NCBI RefSeq assembly: GCF_030867095.1
Contig: NC_081824.1
Location: forward strand, 123,698,162 to 123,762,161
Origin: Alligator mississippiensis
Lineage: Eukaryota > Chordata > Crocodylia > Alligatoridae
Reading direction: 5' to 3'
Length of the DNA: 64,000 nt
Each line of letters starts with the position of its first letter. Position 1 is the first letter of the stretch. The notes beneath the pieces were generated by a model. That model saw only the letters and a program-made list of their open reading frames with translations. It was not told where the DNA came from and ran no database searches. Position numbers and translations under genes: made by a program. Positions 35,185-47,010 of the stretch are shown here, one piece after another.

Positions 35185-36130
35185 GGCAGCAGGAGAAAGA
35201 GACTCAGTGGAAGGGCTGGAATCCAGGTAGGGAAGAGAAGCAGAGTCCAAGTCCTTGGTTGAAGAGGGGGTGGGGGGGGGTGATAGCTACCTATCCAGGC
35301 TGGAAAAGGGTCCTTGTCCAGTAGCTGTTGTCCAGAGGGGGGTCTCTGGCAGGGCCTCTGGGTGGATAGGTGATGTGACATGGTGCTGGTCCAGATGGAG
35401 AGGGCGTCCCACTGGGTCTGCCCAGGCAAGGGTCAGCCCCTGGCGTACTGAGCATGTGTGCTCCATGCAGGGATGTGCAGTTTCAGGTGTCTGTAATGGT
35501 GGGGTACAATGGTAGAGTTGCTGGTTCTGCAGGGTCTTTTGTCTTTCAAATGCTGGGTTCTTGTCTCTGTTCCCGGGTGAGGTCTGTTGTTCCTGGATGA
35601 ATCAATGCGAGGTGATGGCCTGGTCATTACAGGCCATTAAGTAGAGGCTTGCTACCATTGTATTTCAATCATTCCCAATCACTCTCATTCATCCGGGAAC
35701 CAATTTACATGGGAGGGGTACATGAATTATCCAATTGCAACACAGGGGATGCCTGGGCAGAGGACACAAGATGGAGGCTTGACATACGAAATGGAAACTT
35801 GACATGATTTACGTTAACTTACATATATAGGCCTAAAACAGTAATCACACAATATAAAATCAGTACAAACATAATAATTATCACTTATAAAACAGTGGGT
35901 ATCGATATCAAAATAGCAGGTAACTTATTTACAAAGAGGGGAGAGAAAAATAAAGCTTACTACCTAAAATAAAATGTTAAAGCTTATCCTACATCTTAGC
36001 TTACTTATACTTATCTATAGGGAATAGAGAGGGAGAGAAAAAGTCAGAAATGGTTGGGGAAGGGGAGGGAATGCATTTTAAAATAAATTAAAAAAGAAAA
36101 ATAGGGGGTTTTACTACACCCTCACCCTAC
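35040..36130. repeat. Unassigned sequence, possibly LTR-related
   Basis: The phrases cacaagatggaggcttgaca and aggggcccaaataacagttc, together with an AT-rich end, remind me of long terminal repeat sequence, but no paired LTR, primer-binding site or gag/pol frame is visible. It includes a (CA)n run at 35147-35182. I cannot assign it. Confidence 0.2.
35147..35182. repeat. (CA)n microsatellite
   Basis: 36 bp of uninterrupted CA repeat. Confidence 0.95.
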
Positions 36131-36683
36131 ACCTGGATCCACTGCTGCTCTAAGTTTTCTAATACTCTCCATTGTAACAGATTTTTTTCAGCTGTTACTG
36201 AAGATGGTGTGATGCTCTTGTTTTATGATGCAGACCTTTGAAATTCAACACCGACAAAGTCCACCCAGGTTCAGCTTAGCTATAAACTATTAAAAATCTC
36301 CATTTTTCAGCAAATATTGTACTGGAATTGTATTATTAAGTGTGGTTTAGGTTGGGGAGACCAAGTAAAACTATTCTGGTAGTTGCATCCAAGTGCTGTT
36401 ATTAGGGAGAACCTGTATAATTCATTCTTCACTTCTGGACTTCCGGTGTCTGCTTTCTTCATCTGTATCTCATATTGATTGTTTTCTTCCCAAAACACTG
36501 GCTATTGGTCTGGCTCTTTGTGATTCATAGGTGTTAAATAAAAGTAAGAAATGGTGAAATATTGTTCAGCAATTCACATTTTGCTAGAACATATTCTGAC
36601 TGCAGCTGATATACCTTTATTATACTGCTCAATTACTAATGCCTCCTTCCAGAAGCACATTATTGATGCAAAGGTTTCTCCTT

Positions 36684-37553
36684 GGGCGCGTCCAGACAAG
36701 CATACATGTGCTTCTTGCAGCGTCTCAAACCCCTTTGAGATGCTGCAAGAGGCACGTGTGGGAACAAAAAAAAATGCAAAGTTAGACCCCTGGATAGCCA
36801 GGGGTCAAATAATACCCCGGAGGAAAAAAGTGGGACAGGGCATGATCCTGGACCGTGCCCTGAGGCAACCAGAGGCTCAGTCCTCCACAGACACGCTCTG
36901 GTCAGCAGCCAGAGCATCTGTGTGTTTGGCCCTTTCCCTGGTGCTGAAGCACGCTGCCTGCCAGTGTGGGGCAGGCAGTGGTGCAAGCTGCAGGGACCTG
37001 GACCCAGCTTGCCAGGTAAGTAGGGGGTTGGGGGGCTGGAGGAGGGGACCATAGGGGAGGCCCCACCCAGCTCTAGCCCCAGCCCCTGTTCATTTCCCCA
37101 ACTCTCCATTCATTCCCCTCTCCCGTTCATTCCCCACACCCCCCGCTTATTCCCCCAGCTGCCCGCTCGCTCTCGCAGCCCCCCGCAACTCACCAGCAGT
37201 AGCAACAGCCTCCAAGGCTGGAGATGAGCAGGGGAATGAGCAGGAGGCTGGAGACAGCAGGGGAACGTCTCCAGTTCATCTCCAGAGGCCTGTCTCCAGC
37301 CTCCTGCTCATTCCCCTGCTTGTCTCCAGCTTCCTGCTTGTTCTCCTTCTCATCTCTATCCTGGCCCCAGGCTCTAGCTCCCCCTGGCTGCAGATCTGGA
37401 AGGAGTCAGGCAGGGTTATTTTGCCCCGAGTGGCACAATTTGCTCCACAACACAGTGCATATCCAGGCACTGAGGGAAAAAGCCCTGGCTCAAATTTGCA
37501 CCTCTTCTATCTGAGCTGCTGCAAGTGCATGTGCTTGCATGTGTGGACGTGCC
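36684..37553. mobile_element. 870-bp terminal-inverted-repeat element
   Basis: The left end gggcgcgtccagacaagcat, continuing acatgtgcttcttgcagc, matches the reverse complement of the right end, ggcacgtccacacatgcaag, continuing cacatgcacttgcagc. This gives terminal inverted repeats of roughly 38 bp. The interior is GC-rich with internal direct repeats (gagcaggaggctggagacag, and clusters of ctccagcctcctgctcattc). No transposase is recognisable. The open frames 36551-37054 and 36660-37109 lie on opposite strands of it and are compositional. Confidence 0.75.
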
Positions 37554-38728
37554 TGGTGAGTGTTGCTACTGTCCAGGTCATTTTTTTCCTTCTTGTTCTA
37601 CACCCCATTTGGCAGTCTTGGAAATGCAGTGATGATGCATAGAAATCAAAGGTATCAGACAAGGTAGGTACAAAATTCAAAGTTAGGCATTTAAATGAAA
37701 GCAGGCTTACTTGCAAAGATACTAAGTACATGCAAGTGATGTTGCCTTTTTCTGGGTCTGTGAGTGCTCATCCCACCTCGTAGGTAGGCAATTTGGATTT
37801 AGGTTTGTCAAATATGGATTTAGGCACACTTTTGGAAATTTTAGCAAGTGGCAATAGATGCAGTGGAAATTGGTTTGGTATGAAACATTCATACTACACT
37901 GATAAACTTAGTTGTGCGCTTTGGATCACAGTCACAAAAGAAAAGAAATACTAGACCATGTATCCAGTGCAAAATCAATGTTGTAAATATATACATGGCT
38001 AAATTATCAAATGGAGAACACAGCTGTGAGCAATATTATTTCTCTTAAGAATTACATGATCCTTACTTCTGACAGAAGAAGTGCAGTGGGTCAATAGTAA
38101 TGAATAAAATTAACTTGCTTCTAATTTGGCCAAACTTTAGCCATTTGGACTGCAATTTCCCATACTGTCTCTTTCAGGCAGAACAGTTCATCATTTTCCA
38201 ATATAAACCATATAAAAAGAGATTTTGCCCACATCAAAAGATTTTACCTGGGGTTTTTTTAGAAGCTTTGATGCCCCCATACTTTAGAAACAGGACCTGA
38301 AATTTGGAAGGAGGATGACATTTATGTCAGGGATGTACCTGTTACAGTTCAAGTGAAAATCCACTCAAGTTTGTCCAAGTCATAAGACTTTAAAAAACCA
38401 CAGTTCACATATACTCAGTTGAGACTTGTCACAGCTTTGCAGGTAAAATCCCTGAGATCCCAGCATTTTGGAGCATGTTATAGCTTGTAGCTGGGTGGGA
38501 TTTTCTTGTGGCAGTGAGCCACAGGATTTTCCCTCAAGTTCCAACTTGAGCTTCCCTCTGGAGCAAAGAGAGCAGGAAATTTGTTTCTTCTGTGCTCTCA
38601 GTCTGAACTGGTGCCCAGGGAGAGTGAGGGAATCTGCCTGAAATATGTAGAGCAGAGTGGACAACCTGCAGCACATGTGCTGCAAGTGGCAAGAGCAGCG
38701 TCTGTGGCTAAACACAGACAGTCAAGGT

Positions 38729-39195
38729 TGAATCAATTCACTTTTCACAGGTTAGTCTAAGCTGCATAGATTGGACCAATAAGCAAGCGAGCAGACATTC
38801 ACTTTTGATTCTGGAAATGCAGCTATATGCCTGCAGTGGCCCAGGCCAGAAGCCAGGGGATGCTAAAGCATGCCTCCTTGCTTGGCTGAAGCAGACAACT
38901 TGGGCCAAAGCTAGCCCACCCACCTTGTGTGGTGGGGGTTGCTGGAGAGGTGCAAAGCATCTTGTGATGCTGGGGGACTGTGAATTAACTTGAATCTGGA
39001 GGGGATCTGGGACAGAAGTTTAATAAACTGATTTAAACTAAATCAGTTAAGTCTGATAACTACATTCATCCAGGTTTATTTTAAACTGGTTTCAGCCATT
39101 TTGAAAGCAGTTTATGTGCACTGAACTTCTGTCGTGTTACGGATTTGAACCTGTTTCCTATCACTTATACCAGTTTATGTGTAATTTCTGTCCCT
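38729..39195 (-). repeat. ~460-bp interspersed repeat, copy 2
   Basis: The reverse complement of this block matches 5723-6183 along its whole length, with the same order of landmarks. Examples are ggcttctggcctgggccact, ggtgggctagc and acagaaattacacat. A diverged partial third copy lies at about 60880-61020. Confidence 0.75.
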
Positions 39196-40387
39196 AGCCT
39201 TCATGTGGCATGCAGCAGACTAGGGAGGGGACAAGGAACACAGTGTTAGATAGGGCAGGGAGCAGAAAGCAGAGTAAGTGAAATAGGCAGGGAAGGGGAC
39301 CAGAGTGGCATTTGAGGAGAGTGTGAGACTAATTTGTGGCACATCTGCCAAAAAGATTGCCTCCTTCTTCTCCCCCCACAGGTGTAGAGGTAACAACAAC
39401 TTGCCTGGGAGCTAAGCCAGGGGATTCACTGGAGATCAGTAAATTGAATGAGGTTACCTCAACCCACTGCAGCTCACAGGGCTTAGGGAAAATAATTTAA
39501 TTTATATTTATGGAACACTTAGTTACTCTGGAGATCAGCCCCATCAGGAAGCCCATGAAAAAAAGTAATAATTCTGTCTTCAGGTCTGGTGTAAATAAGG
39601 CGCGGTGCTACACATTAAAATGAGTATAAACCAGAATCTTAACTAGCCACTCATTGAATGAAACTCATTCATCCTGGGCACTAAATGAGGTAGGAGCCTG
39701 TGGAAAAATACAGTATGTGAGGATATATTTAAAACATGAATCATAATGCAAATGTACAAGGAGCACTAAATTAAGGTTTCACAAGCAACCTTGAACCCGG
39801 CATTTCCCAATTCTTGAGTTCTTAACTTTCACATTCTTAATAACGTTCTCGTCACATTGGTTTTGGGGGGTAATAATGAAATGATGAATTTTCGGAACTA
39901 TCTGAGTTGGCTAGTCCACACTCACTAATTTCACAACAGCTTTGAAAATATCACCCCGCATACTTATGAGTTAGAGGCTAGTAATATGAAGTGCCAGCAT
40001 GTGTGCACAGCGCTTTGTGCCTTTGACCACTGTTGTGAGATTTCCATATTTTTGTTGATTGCTCCCCAGATTTGAAGCTCCAGCAGATGAATGCCTGGTT
40101 CGTTGTCTCTCCTTTGGAGGCAATACTGTCACATGGTTTTCCCCATACTGAGCCACTTGTTCACTTGACCCCCATGCAGTCTAGAAGAACTAGCTGTGAC
40201 TGCAGGCCAAAAAGAAATAAAAAGTGTTGATCACCAGCTTATTGGGCCCTGTCCTAGAAATTGGTAACATTGGTAACATTAATGCCAATGCATGCCAAGG
40301 CCATTTGGAGATAGTGATTAGGTTTAGAAATGGCTACCCCTTGCACAGGCTTTAAAGTGAGATTTCAGATGGCAGAGGTAGAAAGTG

Positions 40388-40570
40388 AAAGCCAGTCAGC
40401 AGGGGGGCAGGCTCAGGGGGGCAGGCATAGGGGAGAAAGTGCTGGGGGGGCAGGCAGCAGGGGGGTAGGCACTGGGGGGAGCAGGGAGGACAGACAGTAG
40501 GGAGGTAGGCACTGAGCAACGCGCTCATTGGGGCAGCAAGTAGCAGAGGGGCAGGCGAAGTGGACAAGGG
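40388..40570. repeat. G-rich minisatellite-like block
   Basis: Imperfect tandem phrases of the form (gcaggggggcaggc, gcagcaggggggtaggcact) repeat at irregular 15-40-bp spacing. Minus-strand open frame 40352-40567 is a proline/cysteine-rich shadow of this repeat. Confidence 0.7.
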
Positions 40571-41269
40571 ATGGGGGTCAGGTAACCTGCTCCCCTACCC
40601 CGCACTGATGCTTTCTCAAATGCTTGCCCCTTGCTGCTTCTTTCCCTACCACAGCAGTTGGGGAGGGCAAATTTAAGACAACTCTCCAATAATCAGATTT
40701 TATACAAGGAAAATTATATCAAATCTATAATTTTCCACGTGTAGAATCTAAGTATTGGGGTCATCTTAAAATTGAAGTTGTCTTGGATTCAAGTAAATAT
40801 AGTAAGTATCTTGCCTATGAAACTATTTACAGGAATGATTTACAACAAAGTGCACTCACACTGAATCCCCCAAAATGTTCCCCACTATAGCTGTGGGCTA
40901 GAACTCAGTCCTGTTAACCCTTTTTTATAACAGTATTCTGCATTATGAATGCAGCTTGTGAAATGATAGACTCCATCATAGAGAGCCCCCTGCTGCAGTA
41001 CAGGTGTACATGTTGGTGTTGAGTAACTGCCATCCATCAGCAATGAAAGCAAGCATTCAGACAAAGCACAGCTACATAATGGTTTAAGATAGGCCTGATT
41101 CCGTGGCATGCATCAGTGCAGCATACACCAGTTTAGCCAGCTACTTTAGCTGGGCTCACAACTGCTTTATATTATTGGAGCAAAACAAAGTAACTGGAGG
41201 GGGCTGGTATATCTGGCCTAACATACTGTATATGTGCAAAAACACATGTATCACTGAGACAGAGTAAAT

Positions 41270-41735
41270 GGGTGCGTCCCCATGAATGTCCACATGCGGG
41301 GGCATGCATTTCCTGTGGGACAAATAGCAGAGGCACATATTTTTTGTCCCCGGGCATGCCACTGCACGCATGCTCAAACATGTAGCAAAGGGACCCAGGT
41401 GGGGTAGGGGGGGCTGGGGCCAGCACCTGTCCTGGCCCCAGCAGCCTTACCTGGGGTCCTGGGGGCCTCCCAGGGCAGCAGCAGCGCCGAGCCTGTGGCT
41501 CAGAGCCTGGCCAGCAGCTAGAGCATAGCTTTGGCTGGTCAAGACCTGTTTTCTGGCAGCACACACTACTGCCACATGCACCTCCCCACTATTTTTAGTG
41601 GCATTTATTTTTAACTGTCACACTGCAAGTTAGCAGTGCAGCACATGGGTGCATGTGCACCACATGCAATTTGCGGTCTCTCAAATGGCTTTGAGGTGCC
41701 GCAAACCACATGTGCACACCCATGGAGACATGCCC
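41270..41735. mobile_element. MITE-like element, GGGTGCGTCCCCATG ends
   Basis: The left end gggtgcgtccccatgaatgt and the reverse complement of the right end (gggcatgtctccatgggtgt) form terminal inverted repeats. Subterminal motifs (gcacatgggtgcatgtgcac) and a GC-rich middle resemble the element at 36684. No coding capacity. Confidence 0.7.
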
Positions 41736-42059
41736 AAGGTGTCTAACTGTCATGTGAGAGCTAAGGTGTGTGCATAGAGCTCAGATTACCGTAAAACTCA
41801 CAACAAACAAAATTCAGTTTTTAATTTAGACTGTTGAATTTTCTAACATTCAATGATTGCTTTGGTGGGAGGAGGGATGGAAATATATAACCTGTCCAGA
41901 AGAAAATCTATCCACCTGTCTATCCAACTACTTACATAAGATGGTTTAGATAAGGACCACTGCAGCTGCTCCAGGAGTGGCACAAAGCCACTGCCTGCCC
42001 AGCAGCATGATAGATGTGGCATCACGCCACTTCTGGGGCAGCTGCAGTGGGGATCAGGG

Positions 42060-42477
42060 CACAAAGCCCAGCATGCAGCAACAGCCGCCTCCAACCCACA
42101 CACAATGGGGGGGGCACATGCCCCCCAGGCCTCCACTGGGGTGCATGCAGTGGCAGGAGCCCCTCCATGTGCCTGAATAAGCTGCTCGGGCTCCGATCCT
42201 CCCACCGCACAGCCCCAGTTGGGACCCCACTCACCCCTGCCCCTGCTTCTGCTCCACTCCCTCCCTTACTATGGGGGCCTCAACCCCCATGCCCCGCCCC
42301 CAATCACCTTTTTTAATTAAAGTGCAACCCAGGATCTACCGTGTGCCACCCTCCCATTCCCTCCACCATAGACTGACCTGCTGAGTGGGGTGGGGGGGAC
42401 AGGGGTGGCGCACAGTACCCTGGGTTGCACTTTAATTCAAAAAGTGATCTGGTACTTAAAAAGGTTGGAGACTACTG
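42060..42477. mobile_element. hAT-like element with internal fold-back
   Basis: The right end aaaaaggttggagactactg is an hAT-type terminus (inverse cagtagtctccaaccttttt). Upstream of it lies an internal inverted repeat, with arms at 42304-42352 and 42401-42449 including cctgggttgcactttaatt. The left terminus is not certain, so the left boundary given is approximate. Confidence 0.45.
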
Positions 42478-43618
42478 TGCTAGCTCAAGTTTGGAGCAAT
42501 CACACATTAAAGCTAAAAACCTTCTCTGACTGTTTCCTACCTAAACAGCTGTGATTTGCCATGAAAGAGCTGGTGAGCAGGGGCCCAATTAGGAGTTACA
42601 GCTGTGAGTTGCTACTACAGGGCTGGTAAGCCAGGACAGGCTTCTGTCCCTGCTCTTGGTGGATGTGTGAGAGAGATGAATTGGAGAGGGTATGAACATG
42701 AAGCTGAGAGGTGGAGAGCTAATGGGATGGGAGTGGGTAATTAAATGGGAGGTGAAAAGGAAATGGGTTTGGGGAAAGGGTAGTGAAAGGAAGGAAATCA
42801 GCCACTGAAGGATAAAATAAAAAGAAGTTGGGTTTTTTTAAAGAAATAAAGAGGAAGTCAATTAAAGGAGGTCTCATGTTTTAATACATTGGGATTTGGG
42901 TGTGCAGGGTGCTGGTTGTACCTTCTGGGATGGCTGGGAGGTGGGAGCAATGAGGAAAGGTGTTTTTGGGGGTGCTATACCCTCCACCAGGAAGGAACCC
43001 CCAGCTCATAGGGACCTGATATGGCCCCCTACCTTGTTCCCCCCATCCTTCTAGACCCCACTCCTGGACTCACCCATGCCCTGGGACCTGGCTAGCTGGC
43101 ACATGATCTGCAGGCCATTTGCATGCATTTGCATCCCTGGGGGTGAGAAGGTCACAACCCTGGAGGTGGAAGGCAGGAGTTGGCTTGGCGTCAGAACTGC
43201 CGCCTGGACAGTAGAGTTCAGCAAGTGGAAAGTAAGGAGGTGGGGAGGAACACTGCATCCTGGGATGCTGGAGGATTGTAATTTGGGCATCTTATCTGTG
43301 GGGAGTAGCCACACATTAATAGAACACAAGCTGGGAAACATGGATCAGAGATAAACCTGCCCTGGAGTGGCATAACTTTAAACTGCTTAAAGCATGCTTA
43401 AAACTAGTTTCAGGTGTGAATGTGCAGACAATCCAGGGTCTAAGAGCTCCAGGACTCACCTAAAATTATGGTGAGTAACAAGGCCCTAAGAAAAATTGTC
43501 TTTACATGCTTACTGTCAAAATAGGTTTATGTGAATACTATGACTTCTTCTAAGTTGGACTCTTAAATAACAGAAATAAGCATAATGCAGTGAAACACAC
43601 AAAAAATCACAAACAGCA

Positions 43619-43685
43619 AAAATAAATAAATAACTATTTATATAAATAAATAAATACATACATACATACACACACATATATGTAT
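43619..43685. repeat. (AAAT)/(CATA)n microsatellite
   Basis: A compound repeat in which AAATA-type units pass into catacatacatacacacaca. Confidence 0.85.
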
Positions 43686-44735
43686 TTGCTGTTCGTGGAA
43701 ATGTATATATTTTCCCAAAATAAGCAGTTTTATTTTTATCCGTGGTACACACTGTTTAGTTCAAGCAACAGATGGAAATCAATTGATTTTAAATTAACCA
43801 TAGGAGAAAGCTGTTGTCTTATTCCCTTAAGTGCCCTTTTCTTTTTCAAACCACAGTTGTAAAGGGTTTTGAGCCTCAGCACAATAAATGCCATGGTAGA
43901 AATGAAGAAAATAAGCCAGAAATCTTTTTGTCCAGCTGTGTTTGAAAACCAAACAAAATAATACAATAGTAAAATGGCAGCTTTTTCATAAAATTCATAT
44001 TGGACCTAGCCATGGCTTCCACATTCAGAATTTTATATATAGTATGCATATTAAAAGGAAAAGATTTACCATGATGATGCATAAAAATTCTACCTCTGTG
44101 GTGCATGGACTAAATAAAGGGAATATTGTGGGAAAGTCAGAAATAAGATACAATATGTGTTTACTTTTCTGACACAAATAGAACCCACTGAATTTGTGTA
44201 TATAAGATGTATTAAAGTTACAAGCACATTCTGGTCTCAAGTACACTGGTACAACTTCAAATCTGTCCTTTTCTAGGTAAATAATAAAATACTGGTACGC
44301 GTTAAATGTGCGCTAGTACATAGTTAAAATAAAAAAGAATCAGCGACTGCAAACCTAAGATTATTTACATCTATATTACCTCTACTGTTACAATGGGTAG
44401 TACGTTTTGTTTCTTTTATTCATTCAGTGTACTTCTTGAGATACATTTAGGTTGGATGTGTGACATTACATGCACAGGATACATCAATTGGCTTTGATAA
44501 AGCCACTCAGGCAAAATTTATGTTCTGCATTTTTCCAGAATTTTAGCTCTGCAAGCGGAAGGTTCCCTGAGCAGGTTTCCAAATTCAGTATTCTTGGTTG
44601 ATTTATTTTGTGCAGTAAAGAGTTGTTAACGGTCACAATTTTGCTTTTATGTTTACACTTGGTTGATATAATGGAGTTAGAGAGTTAGGTGCTCTGTTCT
44701 GGTGCTATTATTTAGCCAGAAACACTTATATAGAG

Positions 44736-44965
44736 CAGGGGTCAGCTACCTACACCCTGCGGGCTGGATCCAGCCTCCAGAGCTGTGGCTTCTGTTGCAT
44801 TCAGTGACACCAGGCTCTTTCCAGCATAGGGCTCTTTCTGTGCTGCACCAGCAGTACTCTGGGGGAAAGAAGCTCTCCCTGAGAGATGCCACAGCCAGCT
44901 ACCTGGGGCTCTGGCAAAGGGAGCTCTCCCCAATGCTGCACCTCAGTCTGGTGGCAAAGTTAACC
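44736..44965. mobile_element. hAT-like fragment, left end preserved
   Basis: Begins caggggtcagctacctacac followed by cctgcgggctggatccagcc, typical wording of non-autonomous hAT elements (CAGGGGTCGGCAACC...GGCCGGATCC). The right terminus and target duplication were not found. Confidence 0.5.
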
Positions 44966-45302
44966 TGAGCTATAACTCACGTGATGCCCTTAATCTGACT
45001 TCTATCCACACACAGAAACATGTAGCACAAAGTTGGGTTCTTTTAAAACACATTGGCCATAAGTTGCATATCAAGTACTGAAGGTGCTTCAGGTCCTGTG
45101 TGCTCTGTGGATGAAGCAACAGTTATATATAAGCACTTATAGTCCCCCAGTGTCTTTCCAAAATATCCATTGGAGTCCTTGTGGTGCCTACTAACCAATC
45201 CCTCATTCCAGGCCACATGATTTCCAGCCAACATTAATAGTCTGCTGTGGCCTCTGCTTACATATTTCTGTAACATTTGTAAATCACTCCTGTTGTGTTT
45301 TC

Positions 45303-45530
45303 ATAGATTCATAGATGTTTGGGTTGGAGGGGACCTCAGCAGATCATCGAATCCGACCCCCTGCCCTGGGCAGGAAAGAGCACAGGGGTTACATGACCCC
45401 AACCAGGTGCATGTCTAGCCTCCTCTTAAAGACCCTTGAGGTATGGGAGAGCACCACCTCCCTTGGAAGCCCATTCCTGATTCTAACAACCCTTACTGTA
45501 AAGAAGTTCTTCCTGATGTCTAACTTTAAA
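45303..45530 (-). mobile_element. CR1 LINE, 5'-truncated, joined to tRNA-Leu
   Basis: The left end has the CR1 tail (tcatagattcatagatgttt), then gagggg-acctcagcagatca and the ccgaccccctgccctgggca block. The minus-strand coding part reads KLDIRKNFFTVRVVRIRNGL, then PREVVLSHTSRVFKRRLDMH. The element is truncated exactly at the oligo-T run that follows the tRNA-Leu sequence on the same strand. The junction overlaps TTTAAAG, so a few bases of microhomology are shared. Confidence 0.9.
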
Positions 45531-45534
45531 AAAA
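45528..45534 (-). terminator. Oligo-T Pol III terminator after tRNA-Leu
   Basis: Seven T on the minus strand, seven bases downstream of the tRNA discriminator base. It is longer than the minimum of four needed for Pol III termination. It directly abuts the CR1 5' truncation. Confidence 0.65.
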
Positions 45535-45541
45535 CAGCAGC

Positions 45542-45624
45542 TACCAGGAGTGAGGTTTGAACCCATGCAGGTATACGTCCATTAGATCTTAAGTCTAACA
45601 CCTCAACCACTCAGCCATCCTGAT
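45542..45624 (-). tRNA. tRNA-Leu (anticodon UAA), gene or retro-copy
   Basis: The minus strand reads atcaggatggctgagtggtt, followed by an anticodon arm ttaga-cttaaga-tctaa with TAA in the loop, a long variable arm, a T arm atgggttcaaacctcac and the 3' strand tcctggta. The 83-nt length, A-box (tggctgagtgg) and B-box (ggttcaaacct) fit vertebrate tRNA-Leu(UAA), and the sequence closely resembles the human gene. The acceptor stem pairs over seven positions with one G-T wobble, and the anticodon stem pairs fully. Weaknesses are an A-C mismatch and a G-T pair in the T stem and a poorly paired variable arm. So it may be a pseudogene or the tRNA part of a tRNA/CR1 chimeric retro-insertion. No CCA is encoded. 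Confidence 0.8.
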
Positions 45625-46854
45625 GCTACTATTTGGTGATGATATCTGGGGAAGGATCCTCCCTTTGACACTGAAGTGCTTTTGGATTCATATTGTGAAG
45701 CCAGCAAAGTTAGTTGAGGAAAGACTCCACCAGATTGGAGTGCCAGGAAAGATATCCTTGAAGAACCTGTAAATCCCATGTTCCTTCCCTATTATCTAAG
45801 GAGCTGGACTAGGTGCTGTGCACCACTCCAAACACAATGCCTGTGGACACCGTCGACTCCTCTGGGTCTCAGGCAATGTGTTTAGGCAACTCAGCATCAA
45901 GGATTTAGAGGAAGAGTGGAAACCAGCACTGGTGCAGGCCAGAGCAGTCTCAGCCGGGGCATGGCAAATGCTAATTGCTTCCATCCACAACTCATCCAGC
46001 TTTGTCTAGGATTCCCAGAACCAACCTGGGGAGGAGAAGTAGAAATGGGTGAGCAAGAACAGAGCAAAATAAACAACATCATCTCTGCTGAGTAAGACAA
46101 TAGCTCATGATTGTTGTGGTGGTTATAGAGAACATGACAAGACTGATGAGCAATGATTGCCTGTTTAGGACCAACCTCTGTTAGAACCTCTAATCCTATA
46201 GCAGGACTGGAGCACAGGCAATGTCAGATGCACCTTGACTTGTGGGCAAAATAAAACCTCCAGGATATTCTCCTTCCTTTCCTTCTAGGCACTCGCAGTC
46301 CAAGGCAGGGTCCAAGCAAAGGGTGACAAATATAAACAAATGGGAAGTGGTTTACAGTGGCACACAGGAGTGGATTATTAATGCAAGTCTAGCAATGGCT
46401 GGAAAAGGTAGGACAAGGATGATACACACATGATTACAGAGCTTATATATAGCAGTGTATTTTACTTAAAATCTTCCTCTAGTGTCAGAGCAGGTTTAGA
46501 GACAATATTAAAAGATAATGGTGGTCTCAATCCACTGTTCAGTCCATGGTGGCATTAAGTCTAGCACATTTGTAAGGTCTTTCAAAAATAAAGGTCCTGC
46601 CTGCACTTGCCACAGGTGGCAAGGCTGCAGAGACACTGAAGGAGTCTCTATCCTCCTTCATTTGAGTCCAATATCCTGTCTGTATTGGCCCAAACTTTAG
46701 ATCAGTCCTGGGTAATGACACAGAAGGACTTCACATGCAAGAGGAAGTCCAGTCTGTCAAAATTCTTATGTCAACCATTGTAGTTTATTAGTCCCTTTCT
46801 GTCATTATTGTACATATCAGTCACCAGAGAATGAAACAGTCCTGTGGCATAGGT

Positions 46855-47010
46855 CAGGGGTGTCCAACTGGTGACCTCTGGTGCGCTGGAAGCAGCCCAC
46901 CAGGAGTTAGGTTGCAGCCCTCAGGCTTCTGTTCAACCACTTCTTCCCCATATCGCTCCAGCTGCAACAGCAGCAAGTGTCTCCAGGCTTCCCCTCCAGG
47001 AATAGGGCCA
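46855..47010. mobile_element. hAT-like fragment, left end preserved
   Basis: Begins caggggtgtccaactggtga followed by cctctggtgcgctgg, similar to the left end of the element at 30130. The right boundary is approximate and no target duplication was found. Confidence 0.45.

Noticed and set aside
34545..35429. 294-codon open frame on the minus strand
   Set aside because: It runs through a pyrimidine-rich low-complexity stretch and a CA microsatellite (a run of CVCVCVCV), with no domain and no splice or start context. Compositional artefact.
36551..37109. 167- and 149-codon opposed open frames
   Set aside because: They lie mainly in a terminal-inverted-repeat element with GC-rich interior. No domain is recognised.
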